Shown here piece by piece: positions 7,069 to 15,460 of a stretch of DNA of 64,000 bases; position 1 is the stretch's first letter; each line of letters opens with the position of its first letter. Position numbers and translations under genes: made by a program. This DNA is from Pseudomonadales bacterium (lineage in GTDB: Bacteria; Pseudomonadota; Gammaproteobacteria; Pseudomonadales; Azotimanducaceae): the NCBI GenBank assembly GCA_022825925.1, contig JAJDVW010000050.1, positions 1 through 64,000 of the forward strand, written 5' to 3'. A model generated the notes under the pieces. It worked only from the letters and a program-made list of their open reading frames with translations, made no database searches and was not told where the DNA came from.

Positions 7069-8889
7069 ATGAAGGAAGGAACCAGCCTCTGGGCCATCGC
7101 CAGGGGCCAACGTACAAGATACTCGGGCGCGATCGTCGCGATGGCGATCACGAACGTGCTGATGTTCGGCGCCCCGCTCATCGCCAAGTACGCGATCGAC
7201 GTCGTGCACGAGCGCGACCTCGCGCTCGGCGCGCCCGTGCTCGTGGCCGTCACCGAACGCGTTGCGGCGACCGACCCGCACCTGGCGTACCTCGTCGTGT
7301 CGGCCGTGGCGGGCGTCGCCGTCACCGCGGTCGGCGGCTTCTTTCTCTTCCTGCGCGGGCTGTGGACCGCGATGGCGTCGGAGGCGATCTGCCGGCGGCT
7401 GCGGGAGGAGCTCTTTCGGCGGCTGCATCACCTGCGCGCCGAGTTCTTCGACGACGCGGACACGGGCGACCTCGTGCAGCGCTGCAGTTCGGACGTCGAG
7501 ACGGTGCGCGTGTTCCTGTCCGCGGACGTGGTCGAGATCGGGCGGGCGAGCCTGCTGGTGGTGACCGTCCTGCCGATCCTCTTCTGGCTCAACGCGGACC
7601 TCGCCTGGTACTCCATCTGCCTGCTGCCGCTGCTCCCTGTCGGCGCCTACGTCTTCTTCTCCAGGATCAAGGACCTGTTCGAGGAAACCGACCGTTCCGA
7701 GGGCGAGATGACGGCGGTCCTGCAGGAGAACCTCACCGGCATCCGGGTGGTGCGCGCCTTCGCGCAGCAGGAACGCGAGACGCAGCGTTTCGGCCGGCGG
7801 ATACGGGCGTTTCGCGACAACCACACGCGCCTCGCGCGCCTGATGGGCATCTACTACGGGGCCGCGGACCTCCTCGCCCTCGGACAGCTCGGCATCGTCC
7901 TCGTGGCCGGCGCGCTGTTCATCCTCGACGGGCAGATCACCGTGGGCGACCTCTTCGCCTTTCTGACGGTGGTCGGCATGGTGACCTGGCCCATCCGGAC
8001 GCTGGGGCGGGTCCTCACGGACACCGGCAAGGCAGTCGTGGCGCTCGGGCGCATCGACCACATCCTGACCACCCCGGAAGAGTCCTCCGAGGCGACGCCG
8101 TCCCTGCCCCGGGCGCGGGGCGGGATCCGCGTCGATCACCTGCAGTTCTGGTACACGGAGGAACGGCCCGTGCTCCGCGACCTCTCCTTCGAGATCGCGG
8201 CCGGCGAGACGGTGGGCCTCGTCGGGGCGCCGGGCTCGGGCAAGTCGAGCCTGATTCGCGTCCTGCTGCGTCTCTACCCCTACCAGGGCGGCCAGGTGTT
8301 CCTCGACGACCTCGAAGTCCGCGATGTCGACCGGAAGTGGCTGCGCAACCAGTTCGGCGTCGTCCTGCAGGACCCCTTCCTGTTCTCGCGCAGCATCGAG
8401 GAGAACCTCCGCGTCGCGCGACCGGACGCGCGCTTCGAGGACCTCGTGGAAGCCTCCCGGGACGCGGCCGTGCACAACGCCATCTCCGCCTTCCCCGACG
8501 GCTACGCCGCGATGGTGGGCGAACGGGGCGTCACCCTGTCCGGCGGCCAGCGGCAACGGGTCGCCCTCGCCCGCGCCCTGGTCAAGGACCCGCCGGTGCT
8601 GGTGCTCGACGACTCGCTGTCCGCCGTGGACACCGGCACCGAGCGGCAGATCCTCGACGCCCTCGACCGGCGCCGCGGGCGGCACACCACCATCGTCGTC
8701 GCGCACCGGCTGTCCACCGTCGCGCACACGGACCGCATCCTGGTGCTTGACCGCGGCCGGCTCGTGCAGCAGGGCACGCACGACACGCTCGCGCGCGAAC
8801 TCGGCCCGTACCGGCGCCTCTGCGAGATCCAGGGGGCGCTCGAGGCCTCGATCGACGCCGACCTTCAGGCCGCGGCCGGAGAAACGTGA
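7069..8889 (+). CDS. ABC exporter half-transporter, degenerate-site subunit
   Basis: A 606-residue type IV (MsbA/MdlA-like) half-transporter: six membrane helices in the first ~320 residues, then a nucleotide-binding domain with Walker A GAPGSGKSS (about 387-395), signature LSGGQRQR (about 490) and Walker B LVLDDSLS. Residue 515, the position of the catalytic Glu, is Asp, so this subunit contributes the degenerate ATP site. ATG 7069 has a GGGAAG Shine-Dalgarno. Its stop overlaps the start of the second half-transporter, so the two form a heterodimer like TM287/288 or BmrCD, exporting a drug, lipid or peptide. The cargo is not evident. Confidence 0.9.
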   Translation: MKEGTSLWAIARGQRTRYSGAIVAMAITNVLMFGAPLIAKYAIDVVHERDLALGAPVLVAVTERVAATDPHLAYLVVSAVAGVAVTAVGGFFLFLRGLWTAMASEAICRRLREELFRRLHHLRAEFFDDADTGDLVQRCSSDVETVRVFLSADVVEIGRASLLVVTVLPILFWLNADLAWYSICLLPLLPVGAYVFFSRIKDLFEETDRSEGEMTAVLQENLTGIRVVRAFAQQERETQRFGRRIRAFRDNHTRLARLMGIYYGAADLLALGQLGIVLVAGALFILDGQITVGDLFAFLTVVGMVTWPIRTLGRVLTDTGKAVVALGRIDHILTTPEESSEATPSLPRARGGIRVDHLQFWYTEERPVLRDLSFEIAAGETVGLVGAPGSGKSSLIRVLLRLYPYQGGQVFLDDLEVRDVDRKWLRNQFGVVLQDPFLFSRSIEENLRVARPDARFEDLVEASRDAAVHNAISAFPDGYAAMVGERGVTLSGGQRQRVALARALVKDPPVLVLDDSLSAVDTGTERQILDALDRRRGRHTTIVVAHRLSTVAHTDRILVLDRGRLVQQGTHDTLARELGPYRRLCEIQGALEASIDADLQAAAGET

Positions 8890-10799
8890 TGGACAACTAC
8901 GACGACGACAACTACGACGACGGCTTCGACGAACAGACCCTCGCGTCGCGCATGCAGACGCACCTCTGGCGGCGCCTGTTCTCGTACACCCTGCCGCACA
9001 AGCGGGATCTCGCGGCCCTGGCCGGCTTCAGTTTCCTGACGGCCATCGCCGAGGTGACCTTTCCCCTCATCACGAAGTGGGTGGTCGACGACATCCAGGC
9101 CAACGGCGGGGACGCGGACCTGGTCCTGTGGGCCCTGCTCTACCTCGTCTGCACCGCGGTGCTGGCCGTGTCCGTCGCCGGCTTCGTGGCGATCGCCGGC
9201 AAGATCCGCGCGTTCCTGAGCCACGACATCCGCGAGGAAGCCTTCGGCAACCTCCAGCGGCTGTCGTTCTCGTTCTACGACCACCGCCCCGTCGGCTGGC
9301 TCATGGCGCGCATGACCTCCGACTGCGAGCGGCTCTCGAACATCCTGGCGTGGGGATTCATGGACTTCATCTGGGGCGCGACGACGATGGTCGGGATCGC
9401 CGGCGCCATGGTCGTGATGCAGTGGGACCTCGCCCTCGTCGTCCTCGCGATCCTGCCCGTCCTGTACTGGGTGTCCGTGAAGTTCCGCCGCAGCATCCTG
9501 ACCAGCGCGCGGCGGGTGCGCCGCGCGAACTCGCGCATCACGGGCTCGTACAACGAAGCCATCATGGGCGTGCTCACGAGCAAGGCGTTCGTGCGCGAAC
9601 GGGAGAACCTGGGCGAGTTCCAGGGGCTGACCGGCACGATGTACCGGGCCTCCGTCACCAACATGACGCTTTCCGCCATCTACCTGCCCATCGTGACGAC
9701 GCTCGCGAGCCTCTCGATGGGGCTGGTGCTGCTGGTCGGCGGCATGGACGTGTACGTCGCACCGCTCATGGTCGGTACCCTGGTCGCCTTCCTCGCCTAT
9801 GCCCGGCACTTCTTCGAGCCGGTGGAGACCATGGGCTACTGGTTCGCGGAGATGCAGATGGCGCAGGCCTCGGCCGAGCGCGTGCTGAGCCTGATCGACG
9901 CCGAGGCGACGATCCGCGACTCCGACGACGTGCTCGAGGCGATCTCCGCCCAACGCGCCGCCCCGGAACGGGAACACGTCGCGTTCGACGGCGGTCCCGC
10001 GCGCATCTCGCGCATAGAACTGAAGAACGTCGGGTTCGCCTACGAGTCCGGCAGCCCGGTACTCGAGGACATCGACCTGACGGTCAACGCCGACGAGACG
10101 ATCGCCATCGTCGGGCCGACCGGGGGCGGCAAGAGCACGCTCGTCAACGTGATCTGCCGCTTCTACGAGCCCACGACGGGACAGGTGCTGATCGACGGCA
10201 TCGACTACCGCAAGCGGAGCCTGCACTGGCTGCAGTCGAGCCTCGGGATGGTGCTGCAGAACGCCCACGTGTTCAGCGGACCGATCCTGGAGAACATCCG
10301 CTACGGGAGGCCGGACGCGCCCGACGACGAGGTGGTGATCGCCGCGCGCATCGCGGGCGCCCACGACTTCATCACGGCGATGCCGGAGGGCTACCGGACC
10401 GAGGTCGGCGAAGGCGGCAGCCGACTCTCCGCCGGCCAGAAACAGCTCGTCTCGTTCGCCCGCGCGATCCTGGCCGATCCGCAGATCCTGGTGATGGACG
10501 AAGCGACGTCCTCCGTGGACACGGAAACGGAAATGCACATCCAGGACGGACTGCGGCGCGTCCTCATGGGACGCATCAGCTTCGTCATCGCGCACCGCCT
10601 CTCGACGGTCCGGAACGCCACCCGCATCCTCGTGATCGACGGCGGGCGCATCGTGGAGACCGGCGATCACGCCACGCTGCTCGCGGCCGACGGCCACTAC
10701 GCGAGTCTGTACCGGCAGCAGGGGCTGCGCGACACGAAGAGCCTCTGGACACCGGGTTACGAGGCGCTCCCGGCAGGCGGCGGCGACGGAGCCCGATAA
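8889..10799 (+). CDS. ABC exporter half-transporter, catalytic subunit
   Basis: A 636-residue partner of the preceding gene, with a short acidic N-terminal stretch (DNYDDDNYDDGFDE) before six membrane helices. The nucleotide-binding domain has Walker A GPTGGGKST, signature LSAGQKQL and Walker B LVMDEATSS with the catalytic Glu538, followed by the H-loop AHRLSTV. The canonical Glu here and the Asp in the partner are the classic asymmetric pair of heterodimeric exporters. ATG 8889 overlaps the previous stop by one base; a GTG three bases earlier is also in frame. The Asp-rich cytoplasmic N-terminus is unusual. Confidence 0.9.
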   Translation: MDNYDDDNYDDGFDEQTLASRMQTHLWRRLFSYTLPHKRDLAALAGFSFLTAIAEVTFPLITKWVVDDIQANGGDADLVLWALLYLVCTAVLAVSVAGFVAIAGKIRAFLSHDIREEAFGNLQRLSFSFYDHRPVGWLMARMTSDCERLSNILAWGFMDFIWGATTMVGIAGAMVVMQWDLALVVLAILPVLYWVSVKFRRSILTSARRVRRANSRITGSYNEAIMGVLTSKAFVRERENLGEFQGLTGTMYRASVTNMTLSAIYLPIVTTLASLSMGLVLLVGGMDVYVAPLMVGTLVAFLAYARHFFEPVETMGYWFAEMQMAQASAERVLSLIDAEATIRDSDDVLEAISAQRAAPEREHVAFDGGPARISRIELKNVGFAYESGSPVLEDIDLTVNADETIAIVGPTGGGKSTLVNVICRFYEPTTGQVLIDGIDYRKRSLHWLQSSLGMVLQNAHVFSGPILENIRYGRPDAPDDEVVIAARIAGAHDFITAMPEGYRTEVGEGGSRLSAGQKQLVSFARAILADPQILVMDEATSSVDTETEMHIQDGLRRVLMGRISFVIAHRLSTVRNATRILVIDGGRIVETGDHATLLAADGHYASLYRQQGLRDTKSLWTPGYEALPAGGGDGAR

Positions 10800-10807
10800 C
10801 GCGTCCG

Positions 10808-11311
10808 GCTCGAAGCGTCGCGCACCGCGTGCGACGCCCTGGACGGCGTCGAGGACGGGCCTAAGACTCGACGGCGGACCTCTCGGAGTTCCACGCCCGC
10901 GGCGGCAAGATCCTCATGTACCAGGGCTGGAACGACTTCCCCCTGCGCGCCGGGCGCGCCTTCGACTACCTGGCCGCCGTCGAAGCCGCGGCCGGCGGCC
11001 CGGAACAGGCGGCCGGGTTCTTCCGGCTGTTCATGGTGCCCGGCATGCTGCATTGCTTGGGCGGCCCGGGTCCGTGGCAGGCGGACTACGTGGACCCCAT
11101 CGTCAAGTGGACGGAACAGGGCATCGCGCCCGAACGGATCGTGGCGACGCATCCCGCCGAGGCCATCGCCCTGCCGCACCTGAATCCGAGCCGGCCGCCG
11201 GAACCGTCGCGGGCGTTCACCCGGCCCCTGTGCGTCTATCCGAAGCTCGGCCTGTACCGCGGCGAGGGGGACCCGGACGACGAGAGCAGCTTCCGGTGCG
11301 CCGTACCGTAG
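10808..11311 (+). pseudogene. Remnant of a tannase/feruloyl esterase paralogue
   Basis: This segment copies the two intact tannase genes that follow but has lost its N-terminal part and an internal block. Bases 10808-10864 encode EASRTACDALDGVEDG, matching the middle of the intact genes. The reading then breaks, and a different frame resumes at TADLSEFHARGGK and continues through YQGWNDFPL, PGMLHCLGGPG and the C-terminus. About 700 bases are missing compared with the intact copies. The catalytic Ser region is absent, so no active enzyme is expected, although the last 131 codons remain open. Confidence 0.8.
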
Positions 11312-11321
11312 AGCGTCGCGA

Positions 11322-11347
11322 GCGGGAGCATTTCTGTATGCTCCCCG
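11322..11347. terminator. Hairpin between the tannase remnant and the first intact tannase
   Basis: GGGAGCA (11324-11330) pairs perfectly with TGCTCCC (11339-11345) around an 8-base loop, 10-13 bases after the remnant stop. There is no clear T-tract. It could be a terminator or an mRNA-stabilising stem ahead of the next gene. Confidence 0.35.
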
Positions 11348-11370
11348 CACGCCCGGTCAAGGAAAGAACC

Positions 11371-12888
11371 ATGGAAACGTCGCATCGCTACGCCCGTCTT
11401 GCGGCGGTTTCGCTGATCGCCGCGCTGGGGGCGATGCCCCGTGCGGCCGTGGCGGAGGAAAGCCAGTGTCACAAGCTCTACCGGCTGACCGACCTCTCCC
11501 ACGCCATCGAGCCCGGCATCTCCGTGGCGGCGACGGAGTCCCTGCCCGGGCATTGCCGCGTACGGGGCGTCGTCAACCGCGCCATCCGCTTCGAAGTCAC
11601 GCTCCCGGACGAGTGGAACGGCCGGCTGATGTTCTCCACGGTCGGTGGCAGCGCCGGGACGATCGGCGACACGACGAGCCTCCTCGGCCGCGGCTTCGCG
11701 ATGGCTTCCACGGACACCGGGCACGAGCTCGAGGAAGGCAACGGATACCTGCGCCAGCCGGAGGCGGCCCTCGACTACGCCTACCGGGGCGTGCATCTCG
11801 CGACGGTGGCCGCGAAGCGGGTGATCGGCCACTACTACGGCCGGGAGATCGACCGGTCCTACCTGCAGGGCTGTTCGAACGGCGGCCGGGCCGCCCTGCT
11901 CGAGGCCGAGCGCTTCCCCGAGGACTATGACGGCATCATCGCCGGCGCTCCCCTGTTCCACTTCACGGAGTTCCTGCCCTGGATGGTCGCGGTGCACAAC
12001 CTGCAAGCCGCGCATCCCCTGGACAAGGCCGCCTTCACCCTGCTCGACGATGCTTCGCGTACCGCCTGCGACGCGCTTGACGGCGTGGAGGACGGCGTCA
12101 TCAACGACCCGCGCATGTGCGAGGTCGACGTCGATGCCCTGATCTGCGCGGACGGGGAGGACGAAAACTGCCTGACCGCCGGGCAGGCGGAGACCGCGCG
12201 CTTCATCTACGGCGACATGGTGGACGAGGACGGCAACCTGATCGCCCCGGGGGTACCGCCGGGCGCCGAGGCCGCCGGCGACTGGGCCTTCTGGCTGCTC
12301 GCGAACGAGGCGGTAGGCAGCATCGGCGACGCCCTGCGGGAGATGCTGACGCTCATCATGCGTCACGAACCGGGCTTCGACGCGGAGGGTTTCGACCCCG
12401 TACGCGACCGGGCGCGGATCGTGAGCGCGCTGGCGCCCTTCGACACGATGGGAGACCTCGGCGAGTTCCGCGACCGTGGCGGCAAGATGCTGATGTACCA
12501 GGGCTGGAACGACTTCCCGCTGCGGCCGGGACGCGCCTTCGACTACGTCGCTGCGCTCGACGCGGCGAACGGCGGCCCGGAGCGGACGGCGGACTTCTTC
12601 CGGCTGTTCATGGTCCCGGGCATGGTGCACTGCGCCGGGGGCCCCGGGCCGTGGCAGGCCGACTACGTGGACCCGATCGTGAAGTGGACCGAACAGGGCG
12701 AAGCGCCGGAACGCCTCGTCGCGACCCACCCGGGCGAGCCGGTACCCATGTTCCACCTGAACCCGAGCGAGCCCCCGGCGGCCTCTCGTGCCTTCACGCG
12801 ACCCCTGTGCGTCTACCCGAAGCTCGGGCTGTATCGCGGCGAGGGGGACCCGAACGACGAGAGCAGCTTCCGCTGCGCCGTACCCTGA
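11371..12888 (+). CDS. Secreted tannase/feruloyl esterase family protein (copy 1)
   Basis: A 505-residue protein with a Sec signal peptide (hydrophobic core AAVSLIAALGAMP, likely cut near AVAEE). Cys168-Ser169 in LQGCSNGGRAAL is the nucleophile with its adjacent Cys, the Asp lies in MYQGWNDFPL, and the His-Cys in GMVHCAGGPG completes the CS-D-HC triad typical of PF07519. Enzymes of this family cleave ester bonds of galloyl or feruloyl groups from plant or algal phenolics outside the cytoplasm. ATG 11371 has a GGAAAG Shine-Dalgarno and is the start that gives a signal peptide. It lies in tandem with copy 2 and the upstream remnant. Confidence 0.87.
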   Translation: METSHRYARLAAVSLIAALGAMPRAAVAEESQCHKLYRLTDLSHAIEPGISVAATESLPGHCRVRGVVNRAIRFEVTLPDEWNGRLMFSTVGGSAGTIGDTTSLLGRGFAMASTDTGHELEEGNGYLRQPEAALDYAYRGVHLATVAAKRVIGHYYGREIDRSYLQGCSNGGRAALLEAERFPEDYDGIIAGAPLFHFTEFLPWMVAVHNLQAAHPLDKAAFTLLDDASRTACDALDGVEDGVINDPRMCEVDVDALICADGEDENCLTAGQAETARFIYGDMVDEDGNLIAPGVPPGAEAAGDWAFWLLANEAVGSIGDALREMLTLIMRHEPGFDAEGFDPVRDRARIVSALAPFDTMGDLGEFRDRGGKMLMYQGWNDFPLRPGRAFDYVAALDAANGGPERTADFFRLFMVPGMVHCAGGPGPWQADYVDPIVKWTEQGEAPERLVATHPGEPVPMFHLNPSEPPAASRAFTRPLCVYPKLGLYRGEGDPNDESSFRCAVP

Positions 12889-12945
12889 AGCGCGGCAACG
12901 ACCGAGCACGCATCCCGAGAACGAACTGTCCGGAAGGAGACCCCG

Positions 12946-14472
12946 ATGTCCCGAGCCCCGATGTCCCGAGCAAGGGCGCTTGCCCCCTTGATCGCCCTGT
13001 GCTGGGCGGCGAGCGCGGCCTCCGCCGACGCAAACACCTGTCGCGACCTCTACCGGCTGACCGACGTCCACTACGCGATCGAGCCCGGCATCTCCGTGCC
13101 GGCGACGGACGAATTGCCCGCCCACTGCCGCGTGCGCGGGGTGATCAACCGCGCCATCCGCTTCGAGGTGACGCTGCCCGAAGACTGGAGCGGGCGCCTC
13201 ATGTTCGAGGCGGTCGGCGGGGCCGCCGGCACCATCGGCGACACCACGAGCCTGCTCGCCCGCGGCTTCGCCCAGGCGTCCACCGATACGGGCCACGAAC
13301 TCGCCGAGGGCAACGCCTTCATGAAACAGCCGGAGGCGCTCCTCGACTACGCCTACCGGGGCGTGCACCTCGCGACGACGGCGTCGAAGCGCGTCATCGC
13401 CGAGTACTACGGCCGCGACGTCGATCACTCATACCTCAAGGGCTGCTCCAACGGCGGCCGCGCCGCGATGCTCGAGGCGGCGCGCTTCCCGGAGGACTAC
13501 GACGGGATCATCGCCGGGGCTCCCGCCTTCTGGTTCCAGGAGTTCATCCCGTGGATGGTCGCCGTCGGCCGCAAGCAGGCGGCGAATCCCCTGGACCGCG
13601 CCGCGTTGCAAGTCCTCGACGACGCCTCGCGCAACGCCTGTGACGCCATGGACGGCCTCGAGGACGGGGTCATCAACGATCCGCGGACCTGCTCGGTGGA
13701 CGTCGACGCCCTCGTGTGCGAAGCGGGACGGGGCGACGGCTGCCTGACCCCCGGCCAGGCGGACACCGCGCGTTTCATCTACGGCGACGTGAACGACGCC
13801 GAGGGCAACCTGCTCTATCCCGGGGTGCCTCCCGGCGCCGAGGCGGCCGGCGACTGGGGCGGATGGATCCTGCCCAACGAGGTGCTGGCGGGCGGAACCA
13901 CGATCGTCGGCGACCTCATCCCCGAGATGCTCACGTTCCTGATGCGGCACGACCCGACGTTCGACCTGGAGAAGTTCGACCCGGTCGCGGACCACGACCG
14001 GCTCACCGATCCGATGACGCCCCTGGACCTGCGCACGTCCGACCTCTCCGAGTTCCGCGACCGCGGCGGCAAGCTCCTGATCTACCAGGGCTGGAACGAC
14101 TTCCCCTTGCGGCCGCAACGCGCGATCGCGTACCTTGAGTCGGTCGAGGAAGCGATGGGCGGCGCGGAGGAGACCGCGGACTTCTTCCGCATGTTCATGG
14201 TGCCCGGCATGGTGCACTGCGCCGGCGGCCCGGGCGCCTGGCAGGCCGATTACACGGATCCCATCGTCAAGTGGCGCGAAGAAGGAGAGACCCCCGAGCG
14301 CATCCTCGCCACCCACCCCGGCCCGATGGCCCTGGATCACCTGGACGCCGAGGCGACAACGGGTCAGCAGCGCAGCTTCACGCGGCCGCTGTGCGCGTAT
14401 CCCGAACTCGCGCAGTACGATGGCGCAGGCGATCCAGACGACGAGGCGAGCTTCGGCTGCGCGGCGCCATAG
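12946..14472 (+). CDS. Secreted tannase/feruloyl esterase family protein (copy 2)
   Basis: A 508-residue paralogue of copy 1 with the same domain order: signal peptide (core LAPLIALCWAASAAS), nucleophile motif KGCSNGGRAAM, Asp in IYQGWNDFPL and His-Cys in GMVHCAGGPG. GGAAGGAG precedes ATG 12946; a second ATG at 12961 is also possible. The 57-base gap to copy 1 suggests one transcript. The two differ most in the loop regions, so they may act on different phenolic esters. The gene ends a few bases from the convergent selenoprotein-like gene. Confidence 0.87.
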   Translation: MSRAPMSRARALAPLIALCWAASAASADANTCRDLYRLTDVHYAIEPGISVPATDELPAHCRVRGVINRAIRFEVTLPEDWSGRLMFEAVGGAAGTIGDTTSLLARGFAQASTDTGHELAEGNAFMKQPEALLDYAYRGVHLATTASKRVIAEYYGRDVDHSYLKGCSNGGRAAMLEAARFPEDYDGIIAGAPAFWFQEFIPWMVAVGRKQAANPLDRAALQVLDDASRNACDAMDGLEDGVINDPRTCSVDVDALVCEAGRGDGCLTPGQADTARFIYGDVNDAEGNLLYPGVPPGAEAAGDWGGWILPNEVLAGGTTIVGDLIPEMLTFLMRHDPTFDLEKFDPVADHDRLTDPMTPLDLRTSDLSEFRDRGGKLLIYQGWNDFPLRPQRAIAYLESVEEAMGGAEETADFFRMFMVPGMVHCAGGPGAWQADYTDPIVKWREEGETPERILATHPGPMALDHLDAEATTGQQRSFTRPLCAYPELAQYDGAGDPDDEASFGCAAP

Positions 14473-14478
14473 GGAAAG

Positions 14479-15282
14479 TCAGGCGGCCTTCCTGTCCCGG
14501 TCTTCCGCGCCGAACGAATCCGCGCTCTCGAGCAGGGCCACCATGCGGGTCAGCGTTTCCGTCTGACCCTCCACGTCATGGGGCCTTCCGACGGTGGCCC
14601 CGATGTTCAGCCGCCGTATCACCTGGCGCGGCGGACGGGCGGGTGAACTCAGGGCGGGCATCACGCTGACCAGGACGGTGGGAATGCCGGCGGCTTCCAG
14701 GCCTCGTGCGATCAGACTCACGGTCTGATGGCAGACGGGTCAGCTCGGCACGAGCAGGGCGGCCTCCACTCCGTCCGCCCTGAAAGCCTCGACGATCTCG
14801 GGGATGGTCACCTTCAGCAGCGGCGCCACGTTGGGCTGGAGCCCCATGAGGACGAGGGTTGCTTCGGACAGCGAGCCGATGGTGCCGTTCTCCTCCAGTT
14901 CGTTCAGCCGGTCGAAGGGCAGATTGGCGTTGATGTCTTCCTTGGCGTACCTGTGGTCGTACCCGGGGTGGTCGATGCGCAGCCTGGAGCGATCCACGTC
15001 GGTCGGAATCCTGCGGATCTGCGGCGCCTCGTCGCCGAAGGTGGGGAAACCGCGCATGGGTTCCTGTTCCCCCTCGATGGAGTAGCCGCCGGTGGTGACG
15101 AGTCCGAAGCGAGTCTCCGACGCCGGCCTCGCGAGCCGGACGAACGGGTCTCCCTCCGTGGTGAACCACGGGTATCTCGCAAACGCGTCCTTGGCCTTCC
15201 CCTGGGGCAGGAGAGGCTTGGCGAACTCCACCCACTCCGTGAACCTGCCCTGCCAGCCTTCCAGGCTCCCCGTGTCAGTCAT
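14479..15282 (-). CDS. Predicted selenoprotein, GrdB-like (glycine/sarcosine/betaine reductase selenoprotein B family)
   Basis: One 267-residue protein if the in-frame TGA at 14742-14740 is read as selenocysteine at residue 181. Before it are 180 residues with family features (AFARYPWFTTEG, TTGGYS, DHPGYDH). The reading then continues without a shift: LLVPS-U-PVCHQT-VSLIARGLEAAGIPTVLVS. The UxxC motif sits where non-selenium homologues have CPVCHQ. A SECIS-like hairpin follows at the right distance (separate entry). GGAGG is 7 bases before ATG 15282. Known GrdB proteins act with a sarcosine/betaine/glycine reductase complex, but proteobacterial relatives like this one have no assigned reaction. 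A nonsense mutation is the alternative; the motif and hairpin make that unlikely. Confidence 0.85.
14711..14742 (-). promoter_or_regulatory. Bacterial SECIS element with recoded UGA
   Basis: In the mRNA the UGA (14742-14740) is followed by 10 bases, then a perfect 7-bp stem AUCAGAC/GUCUGAU (14729-14723 with 14717-14711) closed by the loop CGUGA. UGA-to-loop distance is 17 bases, and a G is the second loop base. Published bacterial SECIS rules (loop 16-37 bases after the UGA, small apical loop with a G among its first two bases) are met. SelB would bind this loop to insert selenocysteine. Confidence 0.8.
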
Positions 15283-15371
15283 CCCGTCCCTCCGTTACCC
15301 ACGTTCTCAGGGCACTCACCCCGCACGGCGACCAACTCTACCCGCTTGCGATCCGGGCTGTCACCCGGAGA

Positions 15372-15433
15372 GTTGTCCAACGCTAAGTGAGCCTGAAGGG
15401 GGGCGCGGTTTCCAACGCCAGGTGAGCCTGAAG
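15372..15433 (+). repeat. Duplicated subterminal repeat at the IS left end
   Basis: Two direct copies start at 15377 and 15412 (35 bases apart): CCAACGCTAAGTGAGCCTGA and CCAACGCCAGGTGAGCCTGA, each followed by AG. They are probably transposase-binding sites. Confidence 0.7.
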
Positions 15434-15460
15434 CGTTCGGTTCGGACGATCATTCGGAGG

